Shown here: piece after piece, positions 1 to 11,125 of the stretch | Layout of the letters: each line of letters opens with the position of its first letter | Numbering within the stretch: the first letter of the stretch is position 1 | NCBI GenBank assembly: GCA_946902875.1 | Contig: OX336349.1 | Span: 8,889,891-8,953,890, forward strand | Length of the DNA stretch: 64,000 nt | Direction of reading: 5' to 3' | DNA from: Nematopogon swammerdamellus | Taxonomy: Eukaryota; Arthropoda; Insecta; Lepidoptera; Adelidae | Translations under genes and position numbers: made by a program | The notes under the pieces: model-generated | What the model saw: only the letters and a program-made list of their open reading frames with translations | Told to the model about the DNA's origin: nothing | The model's database searches: none

Positions 1-2183
1 CAAGTCATTTCACAAGGGTCAGCATCCTCGAGGCGAAATATTTTGTTTGTTTTGCGAGAAACAGCTCCAGCAAGCTATTAGGACTTTCCTAGTTCTGTAT
101 TACGCTAACAACTTCTCCACATTTCTGAAAACTTCTTGCTGGTTGCGGCAAAATATTAATGAAGGGTTGTTTGCTTACGCCTTCTCCGTGGCCTTGAGAC
201 ATAGAGACGATTGCCGAAGCTTCATATTGCCCTCCATTTACGAGATATATCCCTTCTTCTTCGTCGCACAGAACACCGTTCAAAAAGCTGCAATGGTCAA
301 AATGGAAATGAACAGTTCGGACGATCAAATTGCAGCATATTACGGAATTAAAAAACTTAGTAATTATGTAGTAGAAATAGCAGACAAAAATGAATATTAC
401 CTTAACGAGGAAGATAGAATATCATACTTTACAAGGGATGTCGGTTTAAACACCTACTACTACAATTTTCACATAGATTACCCCTTCTGGATGGGAGACG
501 AGATATACGGTTTAACAATAGACAGACGTGGAGAGCTCTATATCTATTTACATCGGCAGCTGTTGGCTCGATATTACTTGGAGAGGCTTTCCATCGGCTT
601 GTGTCACACGGAATCATTTGAATGGAACAATTCGATCGATTCTGGATTCCATCCAGGTACAACTTTTCACAATGGCTGGGCGCTGCCACTGCGTCCCAAC
701 AATGTAAAAATAGGCAAAGATAAAATTAAGATTCTGAAAGAAATCAACAATTTTGAAAATCGATTGCGAGACGCCATCCTGAATGGATTTATCATTTCTG
801 TAAGTATTCTCGTAACTTATCTATGATGAACTTTTTATGCACTCGGATCTAAAATTACACATACAACAGCTGTGGAACCTTGTTCCATGCCCTGACTTCC
901 TGCACGTCGTTTTAAACATTATATGCGGTGACAAATATGCTAAGTATGCTCCACTGCTAGAGCTGATCGAACAAGGACAAGGAAGTTTCTAATTATATTC
1001 ACATAAAATTTTACTTCATTTAATTTAAATTTTCAGTACGACGGAGCCAAAATAAATATGAGAAAAGCAGAAGGCATTGAAGTTTTGGGTCGCAAAATTT
1101 ACGGGAATCTGGATAAACGTGATCGCGATTTATTATACTTCTATGAGCTTGTGACTCGTGAACTACTAAGCCAAACTCTGCACATTAATGGGTAAGATTT
1201 TATTGGCCAATTTGGCCCATTATAAAACAAATAAAAAAATATTAACCAATACGGCATTCTCATTTTACAGCGTTCATGTACCGACTAGCAGCCTTCAGTT
1301 CTATGAAACAGCCCTGCAAGATCCGGTATTCTGGCAACTTCAAAGAAGTACAATGGAGCTAATGGACAAGTTCGACCACGGCAGATCAGCTCACAGAAGA
1401 GATGATCTGTTCTTTGCAGGAGTAAAAATTTCAAGTGTCGGAATAGGAAAATTGGTCACTTATTTTGATGAGAACAATATCGACATAACAAACTCGGTCT
1501 TTATGAATGCGAAAGAAGCGAATCTTAAAATGGAAACATTGAACATTCTTGCAAGAAAATATAGGATTAATCATGGACAGTTTGACGTAGTGATACATGT
1601 TCAATCAGATAAGACCACTAGCTGCGTTGTTCGAATGTATTTAGGACCAAAAGAAGATTGTTACGGTCGTTTAATCAGTATAGAGGAACACAGACATAAC
1701 TTCGTAGAACTTGACACTTTCGTACATACATTGAACATTGGAAACAATTCTATAACTAGACATTCCAGCGATTTTAATAACGTTATAGAAGACCGAGAGT
1801 TTGCCCGCGACCTTTGGAAGTTGTTTGCGAGTAAGGAATATATAAATATTACTTCATATTTGCATCGACACAGCGGCTTCCCTGATAATTTAGTTCTACC
1901 GAAGGGTAGTAAGGGTGGTCACACTTTCACGTTATTTGTAATAATTTCTCCTTTGGAAAAGCAGAGAACGTATTCGGGATTTAATATGGAAGAAATGCGA
2001 GCGAAAAAGCTATGCAGATTTAATCTATGCGTACATTCTGCGCCTCTGGGGTTTCCCTTCAACAAGAAGATCGATAGAGAAATCTTGACATTGCCTAACG
2101 CACGCTTTATGGACGTTATTATTTTTCATAAAAATAAGAAGGACGTTGGTGACAATCTCACAGTTATACATCCGTTTGCATAA
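1..2183 (+). CDS. Hexamerin storage protein, SP1/JH-suppressible type (5' end outside window)
   Basis: Three exons are visible: 1-799 (entered in frame, codons starting at base 2), 1037-1191 and 1271-2183 (TAA), giving 621 residues. Donors (gtaagt, gtaaga) and acceptors (ttttcag, tttacag) are canonical. Exon 1-799 holds the hemocyanin middle domain with RGEIFCLFCEK near its start, and a near match to hemocyanin signature 1 (YFTRDVGLN...H...P, with Arg in place of the usual Glu). Exon 1271-2183 holds the C-terminal domain with TALQDPVFW, a near match to signature 2 with Gln for Arg. The entry KSFHKGQHPRGE aligns with the first codons of exon 3 of the neighbour at 2675, so I infer only about 4 codons of this exon, plus exons 1 and 2, lie outside. 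Family role: haemolymph amino-acid store made by fat body; hexamerins do not carry copper. Methionine is low (about 13 residues by hand count), so this is not a Met-rich SP1. Confidence 0.93.
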
Positions 2184-2273
2184 GTCATTATAATAATTGT
2201 TTGAATATGAATTAGAATAATTTCGAACTGGCAATAGGGCACCAAAAGAAAACAATTGTATTGTATCGTGAAA

Positions 2274-2279
2274 AATAAA
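2274..2279 (+). terminator. Poly(A) signal of the first hexamerin
   Basis: AATAAA, about 91 bp after the TAA at 2181-2183; a second AATAAA-like site lies near 2355. The following 300 bp up to the next promoter show no repeat I recognise. Confidence 0.6.
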
Positions 2280-2601
2280 AAAAAATATATATGGAAAGTT
2301 GTGTTTGATTTTACAACCCTACTCGTATTCTTTTTCTGAACCTGATTGTTATAGTAAATAAATCGTACATTGCATCTTACATTACATGTAACTTAAATTG
2401 TTGGATTGAAGGCATTGAAACTTACTATTCGTTGCGTATCAGTACACAAGGTCTGAGCACCAAGAAAGACATAATATTATGTTTCTATTTATTACTTTCT
2501 TTAAAGTTATTATTTGTATAATTAATTAAAAATTGCCGTCGTATAGCACTTTCATCAACACATTAACGTTGATAACAAGCCCAGCACTTGAATAACAAGC
2601 C

Positions 2602-2609
2602 TATATAAA
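2602..2609 (+). promoter_or_regulatory. TATA box of the second hexamerin
   Basis: TATATAAA, 66 bp upstream of the ATG at 2675. A start site would be expected near 2633; I see no clear arthropod initiator there. Confidence 0.55.
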
Positions 2610-2674
2610 GATTAGTGTTAAATCGTCTGAACGGTGAAACTAGACAGTTGTGTTGTCAGACCGACTCAAGAAAC

Positions 2675-5600
2675 ATGAAGATATTCTACCTGGTTTTACT
2701 TGGCGTGACCACGGTGGCCATTGCCACGCTTCATGATGGGGAAAATTTCTGTGGTATGCATTTTAAATATCTACTGCTCAGTGATTTAATTTGATATTTG
2801 ACAAGTTATTAGATTTTTTATGGCTTAAAAATAATATCTGTAAACCATAAACCTCTAATAATATATGGTTTACAAATAATATAATAATACTTTCTGATTT
2901 CTGATAACATTTAGTGTCACTGCCAGAGTTAACAAAAGAGTCTTGCTAACACTGTTTGTTTCATAATGCCCATCAGAGAACAAAGAAATATGATAAAAAA
3001 CGAGTATCACCCAGAAGAGTTAAGAGTTTTATTATTGTATTTTTCTCGACAAGATATGTAAGAAAATGTTTTTATTTTCTCTCATAGACAACTGGACCCT
3101 AAAAGACAAGCAGTGGTTCGTCCTGAAGCTCTTGAATCAGGTTTTGGACCCTGTAATGTACAAAGACATCGAAGACGTCGGCAAGAACTACAAAATCGAG
3201 AACAATCTCGACAAGTACATGGTAACCATTTTGTAACCCACCAAAATGTAAGAATGCGATCCCGCCATCCCCTTTCCTCCTCTACACTACGCGTATTGGG
3301 CAGGGGATGCACCACACTACAGTCGACTTACCACGGATTCTGTAGGTAATTTATTCACAAAACCTGTAAAGGGTGGAACGCACACCCTGCACATTTATTT
3401 CCTCCCAAGTACAGCCTGGGGGTTTTCAAAAGGGCGGTGAAAAGGCTTCTGTCAGGCCGGCATGGCATTCGAGATTCTCGTGCGTCACAGAATGTCCATG
3501 AGCATCGTAATACACCTACTTTTGGGTGTAAAGATGCCATATGTTGCGCTTTCCATAAAAAAGAAGTAAATGATGTCAATAAATTATTTATAGACCCTAT
3601 TGATGTAAACCTACAGAAAGCCGATGTAGTGAAGCGTTTCATCATCAACACGAAAACTGCACGACTCCCGCCCGGCGAAATCTTCTGCCTGTATTGCGAG
3701 CAACAGATGGGCGAAGTTATTGACATGTTTCACGTATTGCACTACGCTAAAGACTTTACCACATTCATCAGGACTGCCAGCTGGATGCGCTTGTATCTAA
3801 ACGAGGGCATGTTCATATATGCATTTATCGTCGCCATCAGACATCGCGATGATTGCAAGGGTATTTTTCTTCCAGCTCCCTATGAGGTCTATCCGAATTA
3901 TTTCGTTCGGGCTGATGTTATTAAAAAGGCAAATCTTGTCAAAATGAAGAAAGGCCTTTCTGACAGGAAAATAACACAATCATACGGCATCAAAAAGACC
4001 GAGGATGACGTCTTCGTCATTGATGAAAACGTCTACGACTTGCGAGTGTGTCTAAACACAGATGACAGACTAAGGTACTTCACCGAGGACATCGATCTGA
4101 ACGCTTATTATTATTATTTCCACGTGGACTTCCCTTTCTGGATGAATGATAGCATCTATGACATCACTCGTGTCAGACGTGGAGAACTGTCCTACTATGT
4201 ACACCAACAGCTCCTTGCTCGCTACTACTTAGAAAGGCTCTCCAACAACATGTGCGACATCGAGGCATTGTCTTACTACAAGCCTTTAAAGACTGGATAT
4301 TGGCCATGGCTGACATTCCCTAATGGCATTGAGATGCCCTTAAGATACAACAACCACGTAGTTGATAAGGATAGTAAGATAGAGACTGTCCGCCTGGTAG
4401 AGGATTACGAGCAGCTGATTCGTGAATCAATTCTGAAGGGTTACTTCAGATTGGTGAGTTAAGTACTTTCTATAATATTTAATTAGTCGTTCTCTTAATT
4501 TGAAGCATATGTATTTTCATGTATAAAAATTCAACAGCCCGACGGCGTTAGATTGGAGCTAAAGAAACCAGAGGACATTGAAACTCTCGGACGTTTGGTC
4601 TACGGAAAAATTGACAAGTATCACGGTGACTTTTACCGGTATCTAATTGTTCTGATCAGTTCTCTTCTTGGGCTCGATACCATGAGCTCGGCTAGGTAAG
4701 TACATTTTATGTAGGATAGCATACAATTGAGAAAGTAAATGTTTTGAGCGCCAATTTAGATTAGTTTAACATATACGACATTGTATGAAACACCATTGGA
4801 TAGGATACTTCAGCACATGACTTACATGCACATAACGCTGTTAATGCGATATAAATAATTTTAAATTCGAATTAGGCTTGAACTATCAGCCGATAAAATG
4901 GACGTTATATAAATATATATTTCGATTTAGGGTCTCGTACCTCAAAAGAGGAAAAAAAAACGGAACCCTTACCCCCGGATTATATAGGATCACTCTTGTG
5001 TTTGTCTGTTCGTCCGTCACTGGTTATTATATCCAAATCTATTGCAATAAAAAATAAATGTGGTACATAATATGTCGAGTCATAAAATAAAAATAAATCT
5101 TAGAAGGGAAAACTGATTGAATTTAAAATATGCATGCATACATTTTCGATTATTTAATAAAAAACAAAACAAAAAATACAAAACATATGTGACCAGAACC
5201 GAACTCGCTACCCTCAGCTTAGCGCAAACTAAACTTCGGAATAACTCACTCGACTCCAGCCGTCTATGTGTACTGACGCTCCGTGAAAATAGTGATCACT
5301 TGAAAAAATTGTTCGCGTGTCGACGCCTAGATGGCGCTGAGGCTTATCGCGTTTTCAGTCTATGGATCATTCGAAAAAAAAAATTCATAAACCAACATTA
5401 TTACAGTTTTAACTTGTATTATTTACAAAACTTCTTAAAAAATAAAACAATCTTAAAAGGGAAAACTGATTTCTTACTATTACGTTTGATAAAACTAAAA
5501 CAATTTATAAATTTAAAGCATACATACCTATGAATAGCACATTTCTCATTTTGCAAATCGATTTAATAATAAACTTAAAAAAAAAATAATGTGACCAGAA

Positions 5601-6895
5601 CCGAACTCGCTACCCTCAGCTTAGCGCAAACTAAACTTCGGAATAACTCACCCGGGGTCAATTTTGGGGGACAAATTACATAGTAAATTTTTTTTTCAAG
5701 TACAAAAGGACTCGTTATAAGGACTGCAAATACATTTTTATTATAAGTTTTAAATGCATAAAAAGATATAAAAGATAATTTAAAAAATTGAGCATTCCCC
5801 GAAATATAGAGAGGCCCCTCTTATAGGTTTACAGAAAACCTAAACGAAAGTCTTAAAATTCCACGGAAAATGGAATGGTACGGAACCCTCTCTGCGCGAG
5901 TTCGACTCGCACTTGACCGCTTTCTTATCTGTATCTATAGGTATGCCGTTGTGCCAACAGTCCTGCATCAATACCAGACAGCTGTTCGGGACCCGGTATT
6001 CTGGCAGCTGCAGAAACGTCTGTTTGATTTCTTCGTGTTATTCAAGAATCGCTTGCCTTCTTATACGCGTGAAGACTTGTACTTCCCTGGTGTTAGAGTC
6101 GACAATGTGGTTGTCGACAAACTAGTGACATACTTCGACGATTACTATATGGATATGACTAATGCTGTTCCGATGTCCGATGACGAGCTGAAGAAGAGTG
6201 CGTCCGATTTGTCATTTTTCGTTCGTAAACGCCGCCTCAATCATCAGCCCTTCAAAATCACAATGGATATAGTTTCGGATAAGGATGTCGACTCCGTCTT
6301 CAGAATCTTCCTGGGACCAAAGGAGGACTGCATGGGACGAATCCTGGGCATCAACGAGAATCGCCTCAATTTCGTCGAGCTCGATGCATTTATTTACAAA
6401 TTGACCATTGGGGGAAACACGATTACAAGGTTATCCACGGAAATGAACAATATTGTACGCGATCGTATCATGACACGCGACTTGGTATCCAAGTTAGAAA
6501 CAGTAACCGACTACAATGCTCTCCTAAGAGATGATGTAAAGAACGTTAATACCGGATTTCCGGTGAGGTTGTTACTGCCGAAAGGTCGTCGTGGGGGCTT
6601 GCAGATGATGGTGTACATTGTCGTTACGCCTATTACAATGTTCGATATCCATGATAGGGTGATCACCAACATTGATGACTCGATCGACTACAGGTCGACT
6701 GTCATGATGGATAAGATGTCGCTCGGCTTCCCACTGGATCGTCACATCGATGTCCCTAGGTTCTTCACGCCCAACATGAAGTTTCTGGATGTCATGATAT
6801 TCCACAGGACCACAGAGTGCGACATGAAGACTCGCTGGGAGAAACACGTCCTCAAAGGTTACAACATCGACAGAGCAACTGATGTTGAAGATTAA
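2675..6895 (+). CDS. Hexamerin storage protein, SP1/acidic JH-suppressible type, complete
   Basis: Five exons: 2675-2753, 3088-3221, 3617-4453, 4538-4695, 5941-6895 (TAA); 2163 nt, 720 aa. Intron phases 1, 0, 0, 2. MKIFYLVLLGVTTVAIA is a signal peptide. Exon 2 (DNWTLKDKQW...NNLDKYM) is the N-terminal hemocyanin domain; exon 3 holds the middle domain with a full signature 1 (YFTEDIDLN, then His and Pro at the proper spacing); exon 5 holds the C domain with signature 2 TAVRDPVFW. The exon 3 start is decided by frame: the acceptor tatag at 3589-3593 would give an immediate stop, whereas cctacag at 3610-3616 gives KYM|KADVVKRF, matching the SP1 family pattern. About 28 Met in 720, so moderately methionine-rich. 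Secreted haemolymph storage subunit by family. Its closest relative here is the gene ending at 2183. Confidence 0.95.
3365..3567 (+). mobile_element. LINE 3'-coding fragment inside intron 2
   Basis: In one frame the stretch reads ...FPPKYSLGVFKRAVKRLLSGRHG, the C-terminal end of the LINE protein also seen at 23708-24202 (minus). It occupies about half of the 395-bp intron 2 of the hexamerin, same strand as the gene, leaving about 45 bp before the acceptor used at 3616. Confidence 0.7.
4929..5922 (+). repeat. S4-like repeat block filling most of intron 4
   Basis: Starts with an S4-type 5' end (tagggtctcgtacctcaaaa) and closes with an S4 3' end (tacggaaccctc near 5879, then cgactcgcacttgaccg) about 20 bases before the exon 5 acceptor at 5940. 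Inside, a block beginning gtgaccagaaccgaactcgc occurs twice, at 5189 and 5591, about 402 bp apart, with related sequence before each. An open frame at 5117-5533 is made of this repeat and is not a gene. Confidence 0.65.
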
Positions 6896-7123
6896 TTAAT
6901 TATTATCAGACGTATTGCCCAAAAATAGCTGAACTTGTGAGACTGAGATATTTAAATTTTGGACCATTTATTATTTCGACATAAAGGCACTTTTTGTTTG
7001 AACTTCCATTTACTTTTGTAGTATATAATATTAATATAGGTATTTTTTAAGTTAACACATTTAGTTAACATTAATCACTTAATATTATGTGCGGCTGTTA
7101 ATTTGATTATAATTATACTATGA

Positions 7124-7129
7124 ATTAAA
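7124..7129 (+). terminator. Possible variant poly(A) signal of the second hexamerin
   Basis: ATTAAA about 230 bp after the stop at 6893-6895. No canonical AATAAA is evident closer. The stretch 6896-7211 is otherwise AT-rich 3' flank. Confidence 0.35.
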
Positions 7130-7211
7130 AACTATTTTTAGTTTCCTTACGTCAACGAGGTGAAAACGGAACCCCTGTAGTTAATATTTTTTTAACGACA
7201 ATATTAATTTT

Positions 7212-7548
7212 GTGTGTGGCCGGTACTTAAAAATAATATTCCCACTGCATCTCTCCCCGTGCATGGCGTAAAAGGCTACTAAGGGATGATGATAAGGACA
7301 AGATGCCGTGCTAAAGGGCGACAGGCTCGCCACCTCTCACCTTGGCACGGTACTTCCACCGAGCCATGCAGCAGGTGGGTCTTCGTGCCTTTCTTGCTGC
7401 TTGATCAATTGAATCTTGTTCGTATACTTTGCAAAACGTGGTGGTCGGTGTTGTGCTGTAATTTACCACAGTTCTTGCAGCACAACACCGATTACTCTGC
7501 ATACCCCGATTGTCGGGATTCAGCGTGTGTGATATGTATGTATGTAAT
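7212..7548 (+). mobile_element. S2 repeat, near full length
   Basis: Starts with the S2 head (gtggccggtacttaaaaa, cactgcatctctccccgt), continues with the ggcgac/ttggcacggt segment, an internal inverted pair (ggtgttgtgctg / cagcacaacacc near 7450-7490), and ends in tatgtatgtatg. Confidence 0.75.
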
Positions 7549-7649
7549 ATTAATTTTTAATGTTGGAACAGAGGAACAAAACACCTGGGATGCCCAGCCC
7601 CCCAAACAAACAAAAACATTACGCTCTTTCCCCACACTCTAAGCGATAT

Positions 7650-7990
7650 TATAAGCTTACGGCCCGCTGACGGGAGTGGCCAACCCTGGCTGGAGCTCTT
7701 TGGCGTACGTCAAGCAAGTCGGACAGAGGTTTTGCAAGATGTCGCTCCCAGGTACCACACCTGGGAGCCGGCCGGCGCGGTTGTGAACAGTGCGCTGCCA
7801 GTGTATAGCGCTGCAGCTGGGCGAAGTTCTGTTGATCACCGCGTTCGCCGTGTTCCTCGGTGGATACTACCGCGCTCGAGCGCATCGGACAATCGGGAGG
7901 AATAACGCAACAACCGTGAACCGCTGAGCTGCCGCCCCTCGTGCTACTCGGAGACTTCCAACATTGATTTCACCAAAACTTTCAACAAAG
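7650..7990. other. GC-rich unexplained segment
   Basis: About 340 bp that are clearly richer in G+C than the surroundings, between an S2 copy and AT-rich sequence. Short minus-strand frames cross it (7649-7885, 7657-7839), but neither matches anything I recognise. It may be a fragment of an older transposon coding region. Confidence 0.35.
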
Positions 7991-8094
7991 ACTCACGCAG
8001 TTTTGGCTGACGTCCCATGGCTTCCACTCATTATTCCAACCGAAATCCTTACATGCTCATAATAAAATATGCTAGATACCTGTGGGCTAAGCGG

Positions 8095-8250
8095 TTAATC
8101 ATCATCATCATCAGCCTGTATCGGTCCACTGCTGGACATAGGCCTCTCCCAAGGCACGCCACCACACGCGGTCTTCCGCTCTTCTCACTCCCGGCTACCT
8201 TTTTTAGATCATCTTTTCACCTAGCCGGGGGGCGTCCCGGGGGCTAAGCG
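8095..8250 (-). mobile_element. LINE 3'-end fragment with (ATC)n tail
   Basis: Begins with an (atc)n run at 8099-8112, then the block cctgtatcggtccactgctg and gacataggcctctcccaag, a wide-spread insect non-LTR 3' end. Read on the minus strand the trinucleotide run is the 3' tail. Confidence 0.6.
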
Positions 8251-8261
8251 GTTAATACTAA

Positions 8262-9000
8262 TTAAATTATTAGCTTAATAGGGTATCAAATATAATAGAA
8301 TATAGGTTAATACTAATAAACATAGGTTATAGAGTGGGTAAGGACTATTTTCATACAAGACTTTCATCTCGAGCGTCACTAACGCCATCTTGCGTTGAAT
8401 AGCAAACACACTTATTAAAATGAGTGCAAATAAATCACACGAATGTCAGGCGATTGTCACACTAGCTAGACAACCGACTTGTAATACATGTACATAGTAA
8501 CAACAGGTAGTAGATTACGATTTTGTTACCTTTGTCTATGCCTGAGAAAGTAATAATAGGTACGTAACGTCTCGCTTTTGAAGCAACGACCATCTAGGTA
8601 TCGAAATATCTGTCAAAATAAATGTGTATTTTTAAATATATTATATAAAAATATATTTCAAAGCAAAATAATGGTATAAAAAAAAATTCAAAATTTGTTT
8701 TCGCAAACAACAAAATAATAATTTCCAAATTATAGTGTACGTGCAAGAAGAAGCACGAGCTTTGCTTCAGCTATTGGACAACAGATGGCAGTATTTAAGC
8801 TTCAAGTTTGGTGCCTCCAACCAAAGATGACATTTTTTTATAAAGTTTGTAAGCATACTAGTCTTATAATTATTATTTAGGTACATATAATAATAAATAT
8901 ATCAAAGGATTTACAAAAGCACAATCTTGTCTAAGTAAGATTTTTTTTGTGTAATGTATTGCTAAGGTGAGATGCATCCGTTACGCACAAATGGTCTTTT
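8262..9000. other. AT-rich intergenic stretch
   Basis: No open frame of note and no repeat family recognised, apart from simple A/T runs. The same holds for 9155-9728. Confidence 0.5.
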
Positions 9001-9002
9001 TT

Positions 9003-9152
9003 TATGGGCGACAGGCTAGCTACCTCTCATCTTGGCTATCTCATAGTTTGCTAAACGTGTTGGTCCGTGTTGTGCTGTAATTTATAAGAGTACTTACACA
9101 CAGCACAACACTGCTTACCCCGATTTTCGGGATACAGCGTGTGTATGTATTT
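9003..9152 (+). mobile_element. S2 repeat, 5'-deleted
   Basis: Carries the middle and 3' parts of S2: gggcgacaggctagc, the inverted pair around gtgttgtgctg and cagcacaacac, and a short gtatgtat end. Confidence 0.65.
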
Positions 9153-9728
9153 GTGCTATATTTATAGGTTTGTAAAAGAATACATCTTTAGGTACAGTAG
9201 AAAAATTATTTATTACAATGGTTAAATTAAAATAACAATAACAGGCATACATTATTACAATGACAAATGTAGGTACATTTCGGCTGGAAAGTTTTTCATT
9301 GTTTATCGAAACGCACAAACAATTTATATTTCTTTATAATGAATGTACCTACCTAGGTACTATTATCGCACAATTCAGCATGTTATTATTTTATTTTCAC
9401 TTCAACCTTAAACTCACCTTCCAGTTTGATAACAACACAATATGGGGTTCATGGTAGTTCAGAGTGGCAGGAACGCATTCAATCTGATAGAGAAAAATAA
9501 ACAATACAAATGATTTGGACGTGGACAGAAAAATATAAACACTGTGGTCAAGTGTGCATTATGCATTCGCATTTCAGGTTTAGGATCATTACATTTACTT
9601 AAGTATGTAATATTTTTTTCATAAACTTATACGACTCAGAATTCTATATCTTGCCTATGTTTGTTATTCTAGATTTTTTTGTGATTTTTGTTTTGTATAG
9701 AATCTGACATGGTTGGTTACATCGACGT

Positions 9729-10112
9729 GGTTTTTTTTTATGTAAACCAGCATGGGTGGCTGTGCCGAGAGACCAATGGTGCAGTCGACAGAGTCAAAAT
9801 CACCTCTCCTCGCGAAACCACGCTCACTTAGGTGCCATGCCAGCAGATTTGCGGACTGTTGCTTGGCTGTCTAGCCCGTTAATACGACGCTTGAAGACAC
9901 CCAGGTTAAAGGATTGGGGAAATGCACTCGCCGGAAAACAGTTCCACACTCTAGCGGTGCGACAAAGAAACTATTTAGAGAACCGATGGGTTCTCAAAAG
10001 CCATGTCAACAACAAAAGGGTGCTGAGTCTCTCTGCGACGAGTCATGCGGAGATAGGACGGGTGGCAGGGAATAGGTGGTTACATCACCTGACTACACCC
10101 GTATTGTTATAG
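9729..10112 (-). mobile_element. S3 LINE 3' region
   Basis: Starts with a T run and atgtaaaccagcatgggtgg, the complement of a poly(A)-tailed LINE 3' end. A second copy of the first 150 bp is at 31757-31905. The rest to 10112 is open in one frame on the plus strand without a recognisable product. Confidence 0.6.
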
Positions 10113-11062
10113 AGATGAGGAATTTTCTGTAGGATTTTCTTAACGTCGTCGTCGGCTCTTCAGTTTTCTTGTCAGCCTCGATAGCTCAGTGGTGCAGACA
10201 GTCAACTGTCGCTATTGAATGTCAAGCAACGCTGGGTGCGGTCAGTACTTGGATGGGTGACCGCTGACCGTTGGAGGCTGACCGAGGTTCGGATTCCTCG
10301 TAAAACTGTAGGTCCCTTCCCTTCTAATCTTACTTGGTGGTAGGGTTTAACCCGCCCGGGTTGGTACTACCGCACTGAATGAAATGTCGGTTGAAACGGC
10401 TATGTAAATAGTTTGTGTTTTCCGACCAGTTCAGTGTAGCCGGCACGATCAAAGGGGGAAGCGCTGACATGGCACCTAGTTCACCCGGTGTTATGGGCTG
10501 ACATCACGGACGTTGTAGGTGATGTAGCCAACAGTATCAGTTTCCATAAAAAAAAAAAAAAGTTTGGGCGAATGATTTTATTTCATGAATTTTGATGAAA
10601 TCAACAGCACTAAAATTTTACGTAAAAGCGCTGTTTCCTTGTGGCTCCTTAGCTTACGAAGTTTTACATCTGACTGCAAAAAGCTCCAAAATAGATACTT
10701 AGCATACTTCAAAGTTTCATGAAATCTCAAAAGTTGCGTTTTATAGAATAGTAACACATTATTTTTATTGCACACAATTGAAAAAAAAAACAGTAGGTGC
10801 ATGAAAGAAACAAGAAAATACACAGTGCGCAAAGGCGGACTTACCATAACACATAAGTGATTTTTTTCTGTCAACCTTTTGATGATTTATTATAGAGATG
10901 AGGAATTTTCTGTAGGATTTTCTTTACGTTGGTTCTTTTGTTTGGGCGTATGAGTTTATTGATAATTTTTAAAGAAATCAACAAATTAAAATGAACCTTA
11001 AAAGTGCTGTGTCCGGGTGTCTCGTTAGCTTTCGAAGTTTTATGATTGCAAGAAGCTCAAAC
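10103..11062 (+). repeat. Direct repeat pair, one copy split by S1
   Basis: The sequence gatgaggaattttctgtagg occurs near 10113 and again near 10895. In the first copy the continuation gtttgggcg comes only after the S1 insertion (10562); in the second it follows within about 35 bases. Both then share agcttacgaagttttaca-like sequence. Spacing is about 780 bp. Confidence 0.7.
10171..10561 (+). mobile_element. S1 composite tRNA/5S SINE, full length
   Basis: Best plus-strand reference copy. A tRNA-like A box, tagctcagtggt, is at 10182-10193. A stretch at about 10217-10264 closely follows the internal part of 5S rRNA (agcaacgctggg, then gcggtcagtacttggatggg and tgaccgc). A tRNA-like B box, ggttcggattcc, is at 10286-10297. 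The first nine bases (10171-10179) are complementary to 10274-10282. The body runs to cagtttccat and poly(A). It sits inside an older repeat whose uninterrupted copy is at about 10886-11060. Confidence 0.85.
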
Positions 11063-11125
11063 TAAATCAGAATTTCATCGTGTCCTGAAACTTCTTACGG
11101 AAGCCTAAATGCTGTTGTTCACATA

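Noticed and set aside
5117..5533. 138-codon open frame
   Set aside because: Consists of duplicated repeat sequence in an intron and has no recognisable product.
9756..10112. 118-codon open frame
   Set aside because: Repeat-derived: the first half is shared with 31757-31905 and belongs to an S3 LINE end.
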